This document shows positions 21,304 through 29,424 of a stretch of 64,000 bases of DNA, piece by piece. The stretch is from Sphingomonas abietis. Its GTDB lineage: Bacteria > Pseudomonadota > Alphaproteobacteria > Sphingomonadales > Sphingomonadaceae. The stretch's first letter is position 1, and every line of letters begins with the position of its first letter. Under the pieces are notes generated by a model. It worked only from the letters and a program-made list of their open reading frames with translations, ran no database searches and was not told where the DNA came from. The stretch lies in the NCBI RefSeq assembly GCF_027625475.1, contig NZ_CP115174.1:3197001-3261000 (forward strand). Reading direction: 5' to 3'. A program made the translations under genes and the position numbers.

Positions 21304-22317
21304 CGCCTTCGTATCCAAAGCGCCCGCGACCACGGAGCGCCCGATCACTGTGCGGTCAGAATGATGAATGCTCTCCGAATATCCCAAGGGAAGTGGAACG
21401 AGCAGGTGGGATGCTATCGACCGCCTACCGCAAAAGCTGCACAGCTAGGCCATGAACAATCCCAGACCATCGCGAACATCGTGTTCGAACATGATCGTCA
21501 CCGCAAAGCCCAGCCATACCAGCACACAGCGTCCACGGATGCTCGGTTTGATGGGCATCTTCGGGTCTGCGTTCGGGATTGCTGCCGAGAGTCGTTGATC
21601 GGCAAGGCCTCGCAATCCTGCGGTCGACCGCATCGACAGCGGGAAGACCCACAAAGCGACATCAACGCCGTCCCAAGCTGACCTTCGCTCTGGAAGAGAT
21701 CTTACCGATGCCGCGTGGCGCCTGATCGCGCCGCATCCATCCCCCTTCGACCATGCCGACGGCGGCGGTGGTCGATGCGTCGGATCAATGAGGCGATCCT
21801 CTATGTGCTGCGATCCGGCTGTCCCTGGCGGCTTCTGCCCGACAGCTTTTCGCCGTGGGGCACCGTTTATGGGTGGTTCTCCGAATTGCGTGACGGTGGC
21901 GTGTTAGAGAGCCTGAACCATCATCTGGTTCCGCGCGATCGTGCCCGCCTCGGTCGCGCGCCCTGCCCATCGGCCGCCGTGATCGATCGCCAAAGCGTGA
22001 AGACGACCGAGGCGGGCGGGCCGAAAGGCTAAGATTCTGACAAGAAGGTCATGGGGCGCAAGCGCCACGCCATGACCGAAACCGATGGGCGCGCCTTCCA
22101 ACTGCTCGTTCATCCAGCCGACGTGCAGGACCGCAATGGCGCGGCACCGCTCCCCGGCAGCCTCCTAAGTCCGCACACATTCTCAAAACATATTGCCTCG
22201 GCCCGAAAATATTGATCTGAGTTATACTCTAACCTTTATTTTGTGAATCGAGCCAATGCGTGGACCCGGAGGGACCAGCGATAAGTTGAGCAGGTCCACT
22301 ATTGAAGGGTCAGTTTG
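21304..22317. other. 1-kb region with only a transposase remnant
   Basis: Apart from the IS5-type remnant described separately I see no supportable gene. A 69-codon minus-strand frame ending near 21445 contains a hydrophobic CVLVWLGFAVTIMF segment but has no clear ribosome site. The AT-richer stretch at ~22190-22240 is a reasonable place for the promoter of the DUF2383 gene, but no box could be assigned. Confidence 0.5.
21690..22150 (+). pseudogene. IS5-family transposase remnant
   Basis: Pieces of an IS5/IS427-group transposase are readable: LTDAAWRLIAPH in one frame, then after a frameshift RRINEAILYVLRSGCPWRLLP, WGTVYGWFSELRDGGV and AAVIDRQSVKTTEAGGPKG, an in-frame TAA where a Tyr codon is expected, then DSDKKVMGRKRHAM and VHPADVQDRNGA. 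The second half is missing. Ends are not visible, so no terminal repeats or target duplication can be given. The element cannot move by itself. Confidence 0.85.
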
Positions 22318-22770
22318 ATGAGCAACGATCATGACATCAAGACGCTGAACTCGCTGATCGAAACGGTCATCGATAGCGCGGACGGCTATACGGAGGCGTC
22401 AAAGGCCGCCCAAGGCTCGCGTTTCGAGGAGATCTTCCGGCGTCGCGGCGCCGAGCGCCAGCAACTGACGACCGAATTGCAGGGCAAAGTCCGATCGCTG
22501 GGCGGCGAGCCCGAGAGCGACGGCACGCTGTTGGCCGGTGCCCATCGCCTGTTCCTCAATCTGCGGAACAGCATGTCGAGCGACGACACGACCATCGTCG
22601 ATCAGGTCGAGGCGGGCGAGGATCACATCAAGCACAAGTTCGAGGACGCCCAGCGCGACAAGGAACTGAGCCCGGCGACGCGCGCCGACATCGATCGGGC
22701 CTATCTGATCGTGAAGGCCGGGCATGACGAGATCCGCGATCTCAAGCACGCCCTGCACGCAAGCGGCTGA
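22318..22770 (+). CDS. DUF2383 four-helix-bundle protein (PA2169 family)
   Basis: A 150-residue helical protein of the ferritin-like PA2169/DUF2383 family. DIKTLNSLIETVIDSADGY is the typical helix 1; FRRRGAERQQLTTELQ the helix 2 signature. In other bacteria such genes are often stress-linked, but their function is not established. MSNDHD is taken as the start, with GAAGGG upstream. It stands alone between the transposase remnant and the glycosyltransferase operon. Confidence 0.88.
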   Translation: MSNDHDIKTLNSLIETVIDSADGYTEASKAAQGSRFEEIFRRRGAERQQLTTELQGKVRSLGGEPESDGTLLAGAHRLFLNLRNSMSSDDTTIVDQVEAGEDHIKHKFEDAQRDKELSPATRADIDRAYLIVKAGHDEIRDLKHALHASG

Positions 22771-22898
22771 GGCTGACGCCGCGGCGACCTGGCCGCCCCG
22801 GCGCACCCGGCCACAAAAGCGCAGAAGCCGCTAAGGGTCGCAAGCGCCAGACAGGCACTTGGCGATCTTTCCGGTCAATCATCGCAAGGGAGCCCGCG

Positions 22899-24008
22899 TT
22901 GCGGATAGCGATCATTGCGCATCTCAAACACGCGATCGGCGAGCCGTTCGCGGGCGGTCTTGAGACGCACACCCACATGCTGGCAAAGGCTCTGCAGCGC
23001 CGTGGGCATGCCGTTACGGTCTTCGCCTCGACCCGATCGGATCCGGCGCTCGGCGTCGAGGCGATCTGCGACGAGACGTCGCTGCTGACGACGGGAACCG
23101 ACGAGGCGAACGACGTCGCCTTCTTTCGCGAGCACCACGCCTATCTGCGGCTGATGACCGCGTTGCGCACGCGCGATTTCGACGTGATCCACAACAATTC
23201 GCTGCATTATCTGCCGGTCAGCATGGCGGATACCCTCGCCACGCCGATGGTGACGACCCTGCACACGCCGCCCTTCTGTTGGCTGGAAAGCGGGATGAGA
23301 CTGGGTGCCGGCGCGTCGCGCTTTGCGGCGGTGTCGACTGCGACCGCACGGCTCTGGTCGCACGTGGCATCGGTCGATCACATCGTGTCCAACGGCATCG
23401 ATCTCACCCATTTTCCCTATCGCGCGACACCGGACCCCGAGCCGTATCTGGTCTGGTACGGGCGGATCGTGCCGGAAAAGGGGCTCGATCTCGCGATCGA
23501 TGCCGCCCGGCGCGCCGGCCTCCCGTTGCGCATCGCCGGCCCCATTTCCGATCGCGCCTTCTTCGCCGCCCACATTGCACCGCGACTGGGGCCAGATATC
23601 GTCCATGTCGGCCATCTGTCGCACGAGGCGCTGGCCCGTCTCGTCGGCGGTGCGCGGGCAGCCCTGTGCTCTCCGCGCTGGGAGGAACCCTACGGCCTCG
23701 TGGTCGCCGAGGCGCTGGCCTGTGGCACGCCGGTCGCCTCCTTCCGGCGCGGCGGCGTACCCGACATCGTCGACGCGTCGTCCGGAATCCTCGCCGAGCC
23801 GGATGACGTCGATGCGCTCGCCGCTGCGGCGCGACAGGCGATGGCGCTCGACAGGTCCGCCTGCCGCCGCCGGGCGGAAGCGTGCTGCGACGCCGAGCGG
23901 ATGGTCGATGCCTATGAACGGATTTATGCCGACATGGTCGCACAACCGCTACGGCTGGTCAGACCCGCGACGCCGACGGACCTCGAGCCGATCCTGAGCG
24001 TCGCCTGA
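22899..24008 (+). CDS. GT4-family glycosyltransferase, first gene of amino-sugar-type operon
   Basis: A 369-residue GT-B enzyme. The N-terminal GGLETHTHMLAKALQRRG, VIHNNSLHYLP and TTLHTPPFCWLES are acceptor-side landmarks; VWYGRIVPEKGLDLAI starts the donor domain and PRWEEPYGLVVAEALACG holds E-x7-E. The start is TTG, with AAGGGAG nine bases upstream. The stop overlaps the next start by one base (TGATG). It opens a run of seven genes joined by overlaps or gaps of a few bases. Donor and acceptor are unknown. Confidence 0.9.
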   Translation: MRIAIIAHLKHAIGEPFAGGLETHTHMLAKALQRRGHAVTVFASTRSDPALGVEAICDETSLLTTGTDEANDVAFFREHHAYLRLMTALRTRDFDVIHNNSLHYLPVSMADTLATPMVTTLHTPPFCWLESGMRLGAGASRFAAVSTATARLWSHVASVDHIVSNGIDLTHFPYRATPDPEPYLVWYGRIVPEKGLDLAIDAARRAGLPLRIAGPISDRAFFAAHIAPRLGPDIVHVGHLSHEALARLVGGARAALCSPRWEEPYGLVVAEALACGTPVASFRRGGVPDIVDASSGILAEPDDVDALAAAARQAMALDRSACRRRAEACCDAERMVDAYERIYADMVAQPLRLVRPATPTDLEPILSVA

Positions 24009-24910
24009 TGCGCCCATTCTGCGTCTGCGTGCCGGCGCGCAACGAGGCGAAGCATATCGCGACGCTGATCGATGCGCTCTCGACGCAGACGATCGCGGAG
24101 CCGGTGCGGCTCGCATTGTGCGTCAACAACAGCGACGACGACACGCTCGGGGTTGCGCAGTCGGCGGCCGAAGCCAGCGATGGCCGCGTCGTGCTCGACG
24201 CGATCGAGCGCGCCTTCCCGCCGCCACTCGCCCACGCCGGCTCGGCGCGGCGTGCAGCGATGGAGCTTGGCGCGGAGCGGATCGGCGACCATGGCCTGCT
24301 GATCTCGACCGATGCGGACTGCCGCCCGCCGCCCGCATGGATCGTGGCCAACCTCGCATCAGCCGCGCAGGACGAACTCATCGTGGGCGGCCGGATCGAT
24401 CTCGACGATCGCGAACCGGCGCCACCGGCCCTGTTCGGGCTGAAGCAGCGGTTCGATCGCTATTGGGAGCAGGTGCGCGCGATCGAGGATGCGGTCGATC
24501 CGCTGGCCTGGGATCCGGCGCCGCGTCATGGCGACCATACCGGCGCCAGCCTGGCGCTGGGCGTGGCGCTCTATCGTCGCGCCAGCGGTGTTCCCTTGCT
24601 GGCGACGGGCGAGGATCGCGCGCTGGTCGAGGCGGCGATCGCGGTCGGTGGGCGGCTCGTCCATCCGGTCACGGTCTCGACGCGGGTTTCGGCGCGCACC
24701 GTCGGGCGCGCCGCGGACGGGATGGCGCTGGAAATGCGTCGCTGGATCGAGGCGATCGAGGACGGTCGCACGCCGCTGGTTCCCGCCTTCGATCATTGGC
24801 GTGAACGCGCCGATTGGCGTCGCCGGATGCGCGCCGGCCACGCCGATGTCGCGAATGCGGAGCACCTGTTGCCGGCGATGCCGTGCGACATGGCCCTGCC
24901 GGAGCGGTGA
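24008..24910 (+). CDS. GT2-family glycosyltransferase
   Basis: A 300-residue GT-A enzyme. CVCVPARNEAKHIATLIDALSTQ is the usual GT2 N-terminus, VNNSDDDT lies at the nucleotide-binding strand and ISTDADCRPPPAWI contains the metal-binding DxD-type motif near residue 100. GDHTGASLALGVALYRR and TGEDRALVEAA (an ED motif, likely catalytic base) follow. No membrane helix is visible, so it is probably cytoplasmic. Confidence 0.85.
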   Translation: MRPFCVCVPARNEAKHIATLIDALSTQTIAEPVRLALCVNNSDDDTLGVAQSAAEASDGRVVLDAIERAFPPPLAHAGSARRAAMELGAERIGDHGLLISTDADCRPPPAWIVANLASAAQDELIVGGRIDLDDREPAPPALFGLKQRFDRYWEQVRAIEDAVDPLAWDPAPRHGDHTGASLALGVALYRRASGVPLLATGEDRALVEAAIAVGGRLVHPVTVSTRVSARTVGRAADGMALEMRRWIEAIEDGRTPLVPAFDHWRERADWRRRMRAGHADVANAEHLLPAMPCDMALPER

Positions 24911-24914
24911 CGGC

Positions 24915-25967
24915 ATGACGCGACCGATCGGCTATTATGTCCATCATCAGGGCGACGGGCACCGCCAGCGCGCGCTCGCCATCGCCCGCGCAGCAGGAGG
25001 CGCGGTGACGTTGCTCGGCACCGGGCTCGCCGGGCGGACGGGCGCGATTCCCGCCGTCGATCTGGCGGATGATCGCGTGTCCGGCGATCTGTTCGATGGC
25101 CGCGATCATGGCGACCGGCCCGCCTCCCTGCACTACGCCCCGACTGACCATGACGGCATCCGGCGGCGCGTGGCGCAGATCAGCGGGTGGATCGCCGAGG
25201 CGCGCCCGGCGCTGATGGTGATCGACGTCTCCGTGGAGGCAGCGATGCTGGCGCGGCTGGCGTCGGTGCCGACGGTCTATGTGCGGCTGAATGGCCTTCG
25301 TGACGATCGTCCCCATCGCGAGGCATTCGACGCCGCGGCGGCGCTGCTCGCGCCTTTTCACGCGGCGCTCGACGATGCGGCGATACCGCAAGCCGTGCGA
25401 CGGAAGACATTCTACGCGCCCGGCATCGTCGTGCCGACCGCCGTAACGAGCGCCGATCCCGGCCTCGTTCTCGGTGTCGTCGGTCGCGGCGGCGGCACAG
25501 GAGACGGGACGCTATGGGCTGAGGCTGCGCGATCCGTTCCCGAACGGCGCTGGCGGGTGATCGGCCCGTGTAGCGTACCGAAGCATCCTCCGGCCAATCT
25601 CGAAATATGCGGATGGGTCGATGATGCCGATCGGATGATTGCGCAAGCGGGTATCGTCGTCGGTGCGGCGGGCGACGGGCTGGTCGGATCGGTGATCGCC
25701 AACCGCCGCCCCTTCCTGTGCCTGCCCGAGCCACGCCCTTATGCCGAGCAGACGTCCAAGGCAGCGCGACTGTCGGCGCTGGGCGCGGCCGTCGTCGCCC
25801 CTTGCTGGCCTGCCCGCGACGATTGGCGCGATTTGCTCGACCGCGCCGCTGCGCTCGATCCCGCCAAGCTCGCATCGCTCGACATGACGGACGGCGCGGG
25901 CCGCGCGGCGCGGTGGCTGCAGGCGCTCGCCGACGCGCCAGACGAACAGAGGAGAATGACGGCATGA
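24915..25967 (+). CDS. GT-B glycosyltransferase, GT28/MurG-like
   Basis: A 350-residue protein. The N-terminus GYYVHHQGDGHRQRALAIARA has the GxGH arrangement of glycosyltransferases related to MurG and MGDG synthase. The C-terminal half carries ICGWVDDADRMIAQAGIVVGAAGDG and PFLCLPEPRPYAEQ, similar to the donor-binding part of GT28. The gap to the preceding gene is 4 bases; the next gene overlaps by ATGA. Acceptor unknown. Confidence 0.8.
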   Translation: MTRPIGYYVHHQGDGHRQRALAIARAAGGAVTLLGTGLAGRTGAIPAVDLADDRVSGDLFDGRDHGDRPASLHYAPTDHDGIRRRVAQISGWIAEARPALMVIDVSVEAAMLARLASVPTVYVRLNGLRDDRPHREAFDAAAALLAPFHAALDDAAIPQAVRRKTFYAPGIVVPTAVTSADPGLVLGVVGRGGGTGDGTLWAEAARSVPERRWRVIGPCSVPKHPPANLEICGWVDDADRMIAQAGIVVGAAGDGLVGSVIANRRPFLCLPEPRPYAEQTSKAARLSALGAAVVAPCWPARDDWRDLLDRAAALDPAKLASLDMTDGAGRAARWLQALADAPDEQRRMTA

Positions 25968-27070
25968 CTCCGACACCGGCGGTGCGTCCCGGCGAACAAG
26001 GCGATCTGGTCGAGCAACTCGCGGCGCTGGGCGCGCGCCACGACGCCGCGCCACGCTTTCCCGCGGAGAGTCTGCGACTGCTCTCGGACGACGGACTGCA
26101 TCGCCGGTTCGCGCCGATTGCGGCCGGGGGCGAGGCGTTCGCCGATGAGCGCGCGCGCCACGATGCGATCCGCGATGCGTTGCGCGTGGTCGGGCGCGGC
26201 GATCTCAGTGTCGGCCGTCTCTACGAGGGTCATGTCAACGCGCTGCTGCTGTTCGGCTGGTATGCGACGCCGGCACAGACGGCGTGGCTGTCCGATGCGC
26301 TCGATCGGGACGCCTGGTTCGGCGTCTGGGCGAGCGAACCGCCGCCGGGCGTCCGCCTGGTCCCTAGTGACAGCCCGATGCTCGACGGCGCCAAGCATTT
26401 CGCCAGCGGTGCGGGCGGCCTCGATCACGCGCTGGTCACCGTCGCGATCGAGGGCGACGGGCGCGGTCTCGCGATCGTGCCTGCCAATGATCCCGCACGC
26501 ACGGACAGCAGCGGCTGGCGCGTTCGCGGCATGCGCGCGAGCGTCAGCGGCCGCTATGACCTGACCGGCCTCGCGATCGCGCCATCGATGCTGCTGGGGG
26601 CGCCCGGCGATTATGATCGCGATCCGCGCTTCACGGCCGGCGCCTGGCGGTTTTGCGCGGTCCAGCTCGGCGGGATCGAAGCGTTGCTCACCGAAGTGCG
26701 CCGATCGTTGGGGGACGCCGCCCGCGCGGACCCGATCGCGCGCGCGCGTTTCGCCGATGCGCTCGTCGCGACGCGAACCGCCGGCTTCTGGGTCGCGGAG
26801 GCCGCCGCCCGCACCGCCGACGAGCATCCCGACGCCGTCCCGGTGGCACGGCTCGCGCGCGGCGTGGTCGAGCGTGCCGGGCTCGATGTGATGGAGGCCG
26901 CCGCCCGCTTGCTCGGCACGCGCAGCGCGTTCGACGGCCAGCGCGCGGACAAGATCATCCGCGATCTCTCGCTTTACCTGCGCCAGGCCGGTCCGGACCA
27001 TGCCCGCGACGAGGCTGCGCTGGCCTGTCTCGAGCATGACCCATGGCCGGCGGGCGATCGGCTGTGGTGA
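25964..27070 (+). CDS. Acyl-CoA-dehydrogenase-fold flavoprotein
   Basis: A 368-residue member of the acyl-CoA dehydrogenase/flavin monooxygenase superfamily. WFGVWASEPPPGVRL with LDGAKHFASGAGGLDHALV forms the flavin-contacting beta domain; DGQRADKIIRDLSLYLRQAGPD corresponds to the C-terminal helical domain. I do not see the usual catalytic Glu loop of true acyl-CoA dehydrogenases (EGT-type motif), and the RD..LRQ ending looks more like the flavin monooxygenase branch (HpaH, DszC, amino-sugar N-oxygenases such as KijD3). Assignment to either branch is inference. It sits between a glycosyltransferase and a deacetylase gene. Confidence 0.8.
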   Translation: MTPTPAVRPGEQGDLVEQLAALGARHDAAPRFPAESLRLLSDDGLHRRFAPIAAGGEAFADERARHDAIRDALRVVGRGDLSVGRLYEGHVNALLLFGWYATPAQTAWLSDALDRDAWFGVWASEPPPGVRLVPSDSPMLDGAKHFASGAGGLDHALVTVAIEGDGRGLAIVPANDPARTDSSGWRVRGMRASVSGRYDLTGLAIAPSMLLGAPGDYDRDPRFTAGAWRFCAVQLGGIEALLTEVRRSLGDAARADPIARARFADALVATRTAGFWVAEAAARTADEHPDAVPVARLARGVVERAGLDVMEAAARLLGTRSAFDGQRADKIIRDLSLYLRQAGPDHARDEAALACLEHDPWPAGDRLW

Positions 27071-27735
27071 GAGCCGAGCCGCTCACAGGCAGCGTCTGGG
27101 CCCGCGCCCGCTGGGTGGTCATCGCCCCGCACCCGGACGACGAAACGCTCGGCGCTGGCGCGCTGATCGCTCAGGCGGCGGCGGCAGACAGGTTCGGCGG
27201 CGTCGTCTACCTGACCGACGGAACGGGATCGCATCCTGCGGGCACGCCCCGTCTCGCATCGATCCGCCGAGCAGAAGCCCGCACCGCGATCCACCGCCTG
27301 ATCGCTGAAAGCCCCTCCATTACGCGCATGGGCTGGCAGGATGCGCGCCCGCATGATCCGGCCAGCGCGCGCTTCGATCGCGATGCCCGCCGGCTCGGCG
27401 CGCTGCTCCGTCGTAGCCGTATCGACGCGGTCGCGGTGACGGGGCCCAGCGAGCGCCATTGCGATCATGTCGCGGCCTATTGGCTAGCCGAGGCCGCGAT
27501 CCGCCACGCACGCCGCCGCGTTGCACTGTTCCTCTATGGCGTCTGGGGCGACCCGCCCGGTAACGGTTGCCGCCTGCTGCGGACCCGTCCGCTCGCGCCG
27601 GGCATCAGGCGCCGCGCGCTCGCCGCGCATCGCAGCCAGCTCTCGCTCGCTTATGGCGCAGGATTCCGGCTTCCCCGCGCCAAGCAGCGGATGCCGCCGG
27701 CCGACATCCTCTGGCTTCGGGAACCGAACCGATGA
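27067..27735 (+). CDS. PIG-L/LmbE-family N-deacetylase
   Basis: About 222 residues from a GTG that overlaps the preceding stop (GTGA); an ATG eight codons earlier is the alternative start. Zinc-site motifs of the PIG-L family are present: IAPHPDDETLGAG and ERHCDHVAAYWLAE. Family members remove the N-acetyl group from GlcNAc-type substrates (GlcNAc-PI, GlcNAc-Ins). Here the substrate is presumably the sugar added by the operon's transferases. The C-terminal half is rich in Arg. Confidence 0.9.
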   Translation: MRAEPLTGSVWARARWVVIAPHPDDETLGAGALIAQAAAADRFGGVVYLTDGTGSHPAGTPRLASIRRAEARTAIHRLIAESPSITRMGWQDARPHDPASARFDRDARRLGALLRRSRIDAVAVTGPSERHCDHVAAYWLAEAAIRHARRRVALFLYGVWGDPPGNGCRLLRTRPLAPGIRRRALAAHRSQLSLAYGAGFRLPRAKQRMPPADILWLREPNR

Positions 27736-28316
27736 GCGCACGATCGAGCCTCGATGCCGCCTATTTCGACGGCATCTTCGACGGTGACGATGATCCGTGG
27801 GATCTCGCCTCGAGCGACTATGAGGCGAGCAAGTTCGAGCGGACCCGCGCCGCTCTGGCCGGCCGACGCTATCGCCGGGCGATCGAGATCGGCTGCGCGC
27901 ATGGGGTGCTGACCAGTTATCTGGCGCCGCTGTGCGACGATCTGCTCGCGATCGATATCAGCGACAAGGCGCTCGCCAGGGCGCGACGGCGCGTCGGCGA
28001 TCGATCCGGTGTGACCTTCGCGCATAGGGCGTTTCCGGGCGAGGCGCCCCGGACGCCCGGCTTCGATCTCGCGATCCTGTCGGAGGTCGCTTATTATTGG
28101 AGCGTGGTCGATCTCGATCGCGCGGCCGCGTGGCTGCGCACGCACATCGCCCCCGCCGGTCGGATCGTCCTGGTCCACTTCACCGGCAAGACCGACTATC
28201 CGCACAGCGGCGACGAGGCGGTGGAGACCCTGTGGCAGAATCTGGGGGCCGATTTCACATCCATCGTCGCGCAGCGCTACGACCGCTATCGGCTCGACCT
28301 GTGGGAAAGGCGATGA
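27732..28316 (+). CDS. NodS-like SAM-dependent methyltransferase
   Basis: A 194-residue class I methyltransferase resembling NodS, which N-methylates the deacetylated sugar of rhizobial Nod factors. YFDGIFDGDDDPWDLASSDYE, AIEIGCAHGVLTSYLAPLCD (SAM-binding glycine motif), LLAIDISDKAL and LAILSEVAYYW occur in the NodS order. ATGA overlap with the deacetylase gene places it directly after the step that would expose a free amine. Actual substrate unknown. Confidence 0.87.
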   Translation: MSARSSLDAAYFDGIFDGDDDPWDLASSDYEASKFERTRAALAGRRYRRAIEIGCAHGVLTSYLAPLCDDLLAIDISDKALARARRRVGDRSGVTFAHRAFPGEAPRTPGFDLAILSEVAYYWSVVDLDRAAAWLRTHIAPAGRIVLVHFTGKTDYPHSGDEAVETLWQNLGADFTSIVAQRYDRYRLDLWERR

Positions 28317-29161
28317 ACGGCGTCTCGGTCCTGACGCTGGTCCGCAACCGGGCGGCGCATCTCGATAATCTCGTCGAGGGCCTGTCACGAAGCGATCGCC
28401 GGCCCGACGAGCTCGTCGTGATCGACATGAGCGACGAGCCCGTGACGCCCGGCGCCCAAGCCTTTCCGGTCCACATCGAGCGCATGCCGACGCAGGGGCT
28501 CCCGCTGGCAGCCGCGCGCAACCGCGCCGCCGCGCTCGCGCACCACGATCGGCTCGTCTTCCTCGATGTCGACTGCATACCGACGGCTGCGTGTATCGGG
28601 CGCCTCGCCGACGCGCTCGAGCGCCAGGACGCGCTGCTCTGCGCGGATGTCCGCTATCTCGGCCCGGGCGATGCGTCGCCCGGCTGGACGGAGGACAGCC
28701 TGCTCGCCCGCGGCCGGGCGCATCCCGTTCGGACCTTTCCCGCCCACGGCCTGCGCGAGGAGCCCAACCCCGGCCTGTTCTGGTCGCTGGCCTTCGCGAT
28801 CCGCAAGCGGCGTTTCGAGGCGCTGGGGGGCTTCGACGAACGCTTCGTCGGCTATGGCGGAGAGGACACCGATTTCGGCTTCCGCGCCGCGGCGGCTGGC
28901 CTTCCGCTGCTGTTCGTCGGCGGGGCGATCGCCTGCCACCAACATCATGACAGCTACGAGCCGCCCGTGCAGCATGTCGCCGACATCGTGCGGAACGCGA
29001 CCATATTTCACGCGCGATGGGGTCGCTGGCCGATGGAAGGATGGCTCGACGCCTTCGCCGCGATGGGGCTCGTGCGCTGGACCGATCAAGAGCTGGTGCT
29101 GCGTCGCCCGCCGACGCAGGACGAGCATGACGCGACCCGATCGAGTTGGCCGCTGCAATAG
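28313..29161 (+). CDS. GT2-family glycosyltransferase (galactosyltransferase-like C-terminus)
   Basis: A 282-residue GT-A enzyme, last of the operon. SVLTLVRNRAAHLDNLVEGL is the N-terminus, LVFLDVDCIP holds the DxD motif near residue 84, and FVGYGGEDTDFGFRAAAAG is the GWGxED-type motif common to galactosyl- and N-acetylgalactosaminyl-transferase domains. It overlaps the methyltransferase gene by ATGA. A 9-bp hairpin ~100 bp downstream may end the transcript. Confidence 0.87.
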   Translation: MNGVSVLTLVRNRAAHLDNLVEGLSRSDRRPDELVVIDMSDEPVTPGAQAFPVHIERMPTQGLPLAAARNRAAALAHHDRLVFLDVDCIPTAACIGRLADALERQDALLCADVRYLGPGDASPGWTEDSLLARGRAHPVRTFPAHGLREEPNPGLFWSLAFAIRKRRFEALGGFDERFVGYGGEDTDFGFRAAAAGLPLLFVGGAIACHQHHDSYEPPVQHVADIVRNATIFHARWGRWPMEGWLDAFAAMGLVRWTDQELVLRRPPTQDEHDATRSSWPLQ

Positions 29162-29259
29162 GGAGCCGTGGGCAGACCGAACGAGCCACGCCCGGTCGGA
29201 CTGACTTCGGCCAAGACCGCTGCCTGATTTTTTGAAGACGCTACAGCAATTGGCGCACT

Positions 29260-29286
29260 GGTGGCGGGAATCACGAACCCGCCACC
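29260..29286. terminator. 9-bp perfect inverted repeat after the amino-sugar-type operon
   Basis: GGTGGCGGG and its perfect inverse CCCGCCACC flank the 9-base loop AATCACGAA, about 100 bp after the last operon gene and 140 bp before the oxidoreductase. A T-rich stretch lies before rather than after it, so a terminator role is only likely. Confidence 0.4.
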
Positions 29287-29424
29287 GTTTCGACCTTCAA
29301 ACGCCCCTTGGCGTCCACTGCTCGGGCCGCTTGGAGACGACCGCGCCGAAGATGATGCGACGCAACAAAAGGTGGCGGAGTGACGTTGGTCTTTCGATCA
29401 CCCATTCAGGAGCGGAGACCGACC

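Noticed and set aside
21445..21654. 69-codon minus-strand frame with a hydrophobic segment
   Set aside because: No convincing ribosome site, no family, and it overlaps another frame of equal length in decayed DNA.
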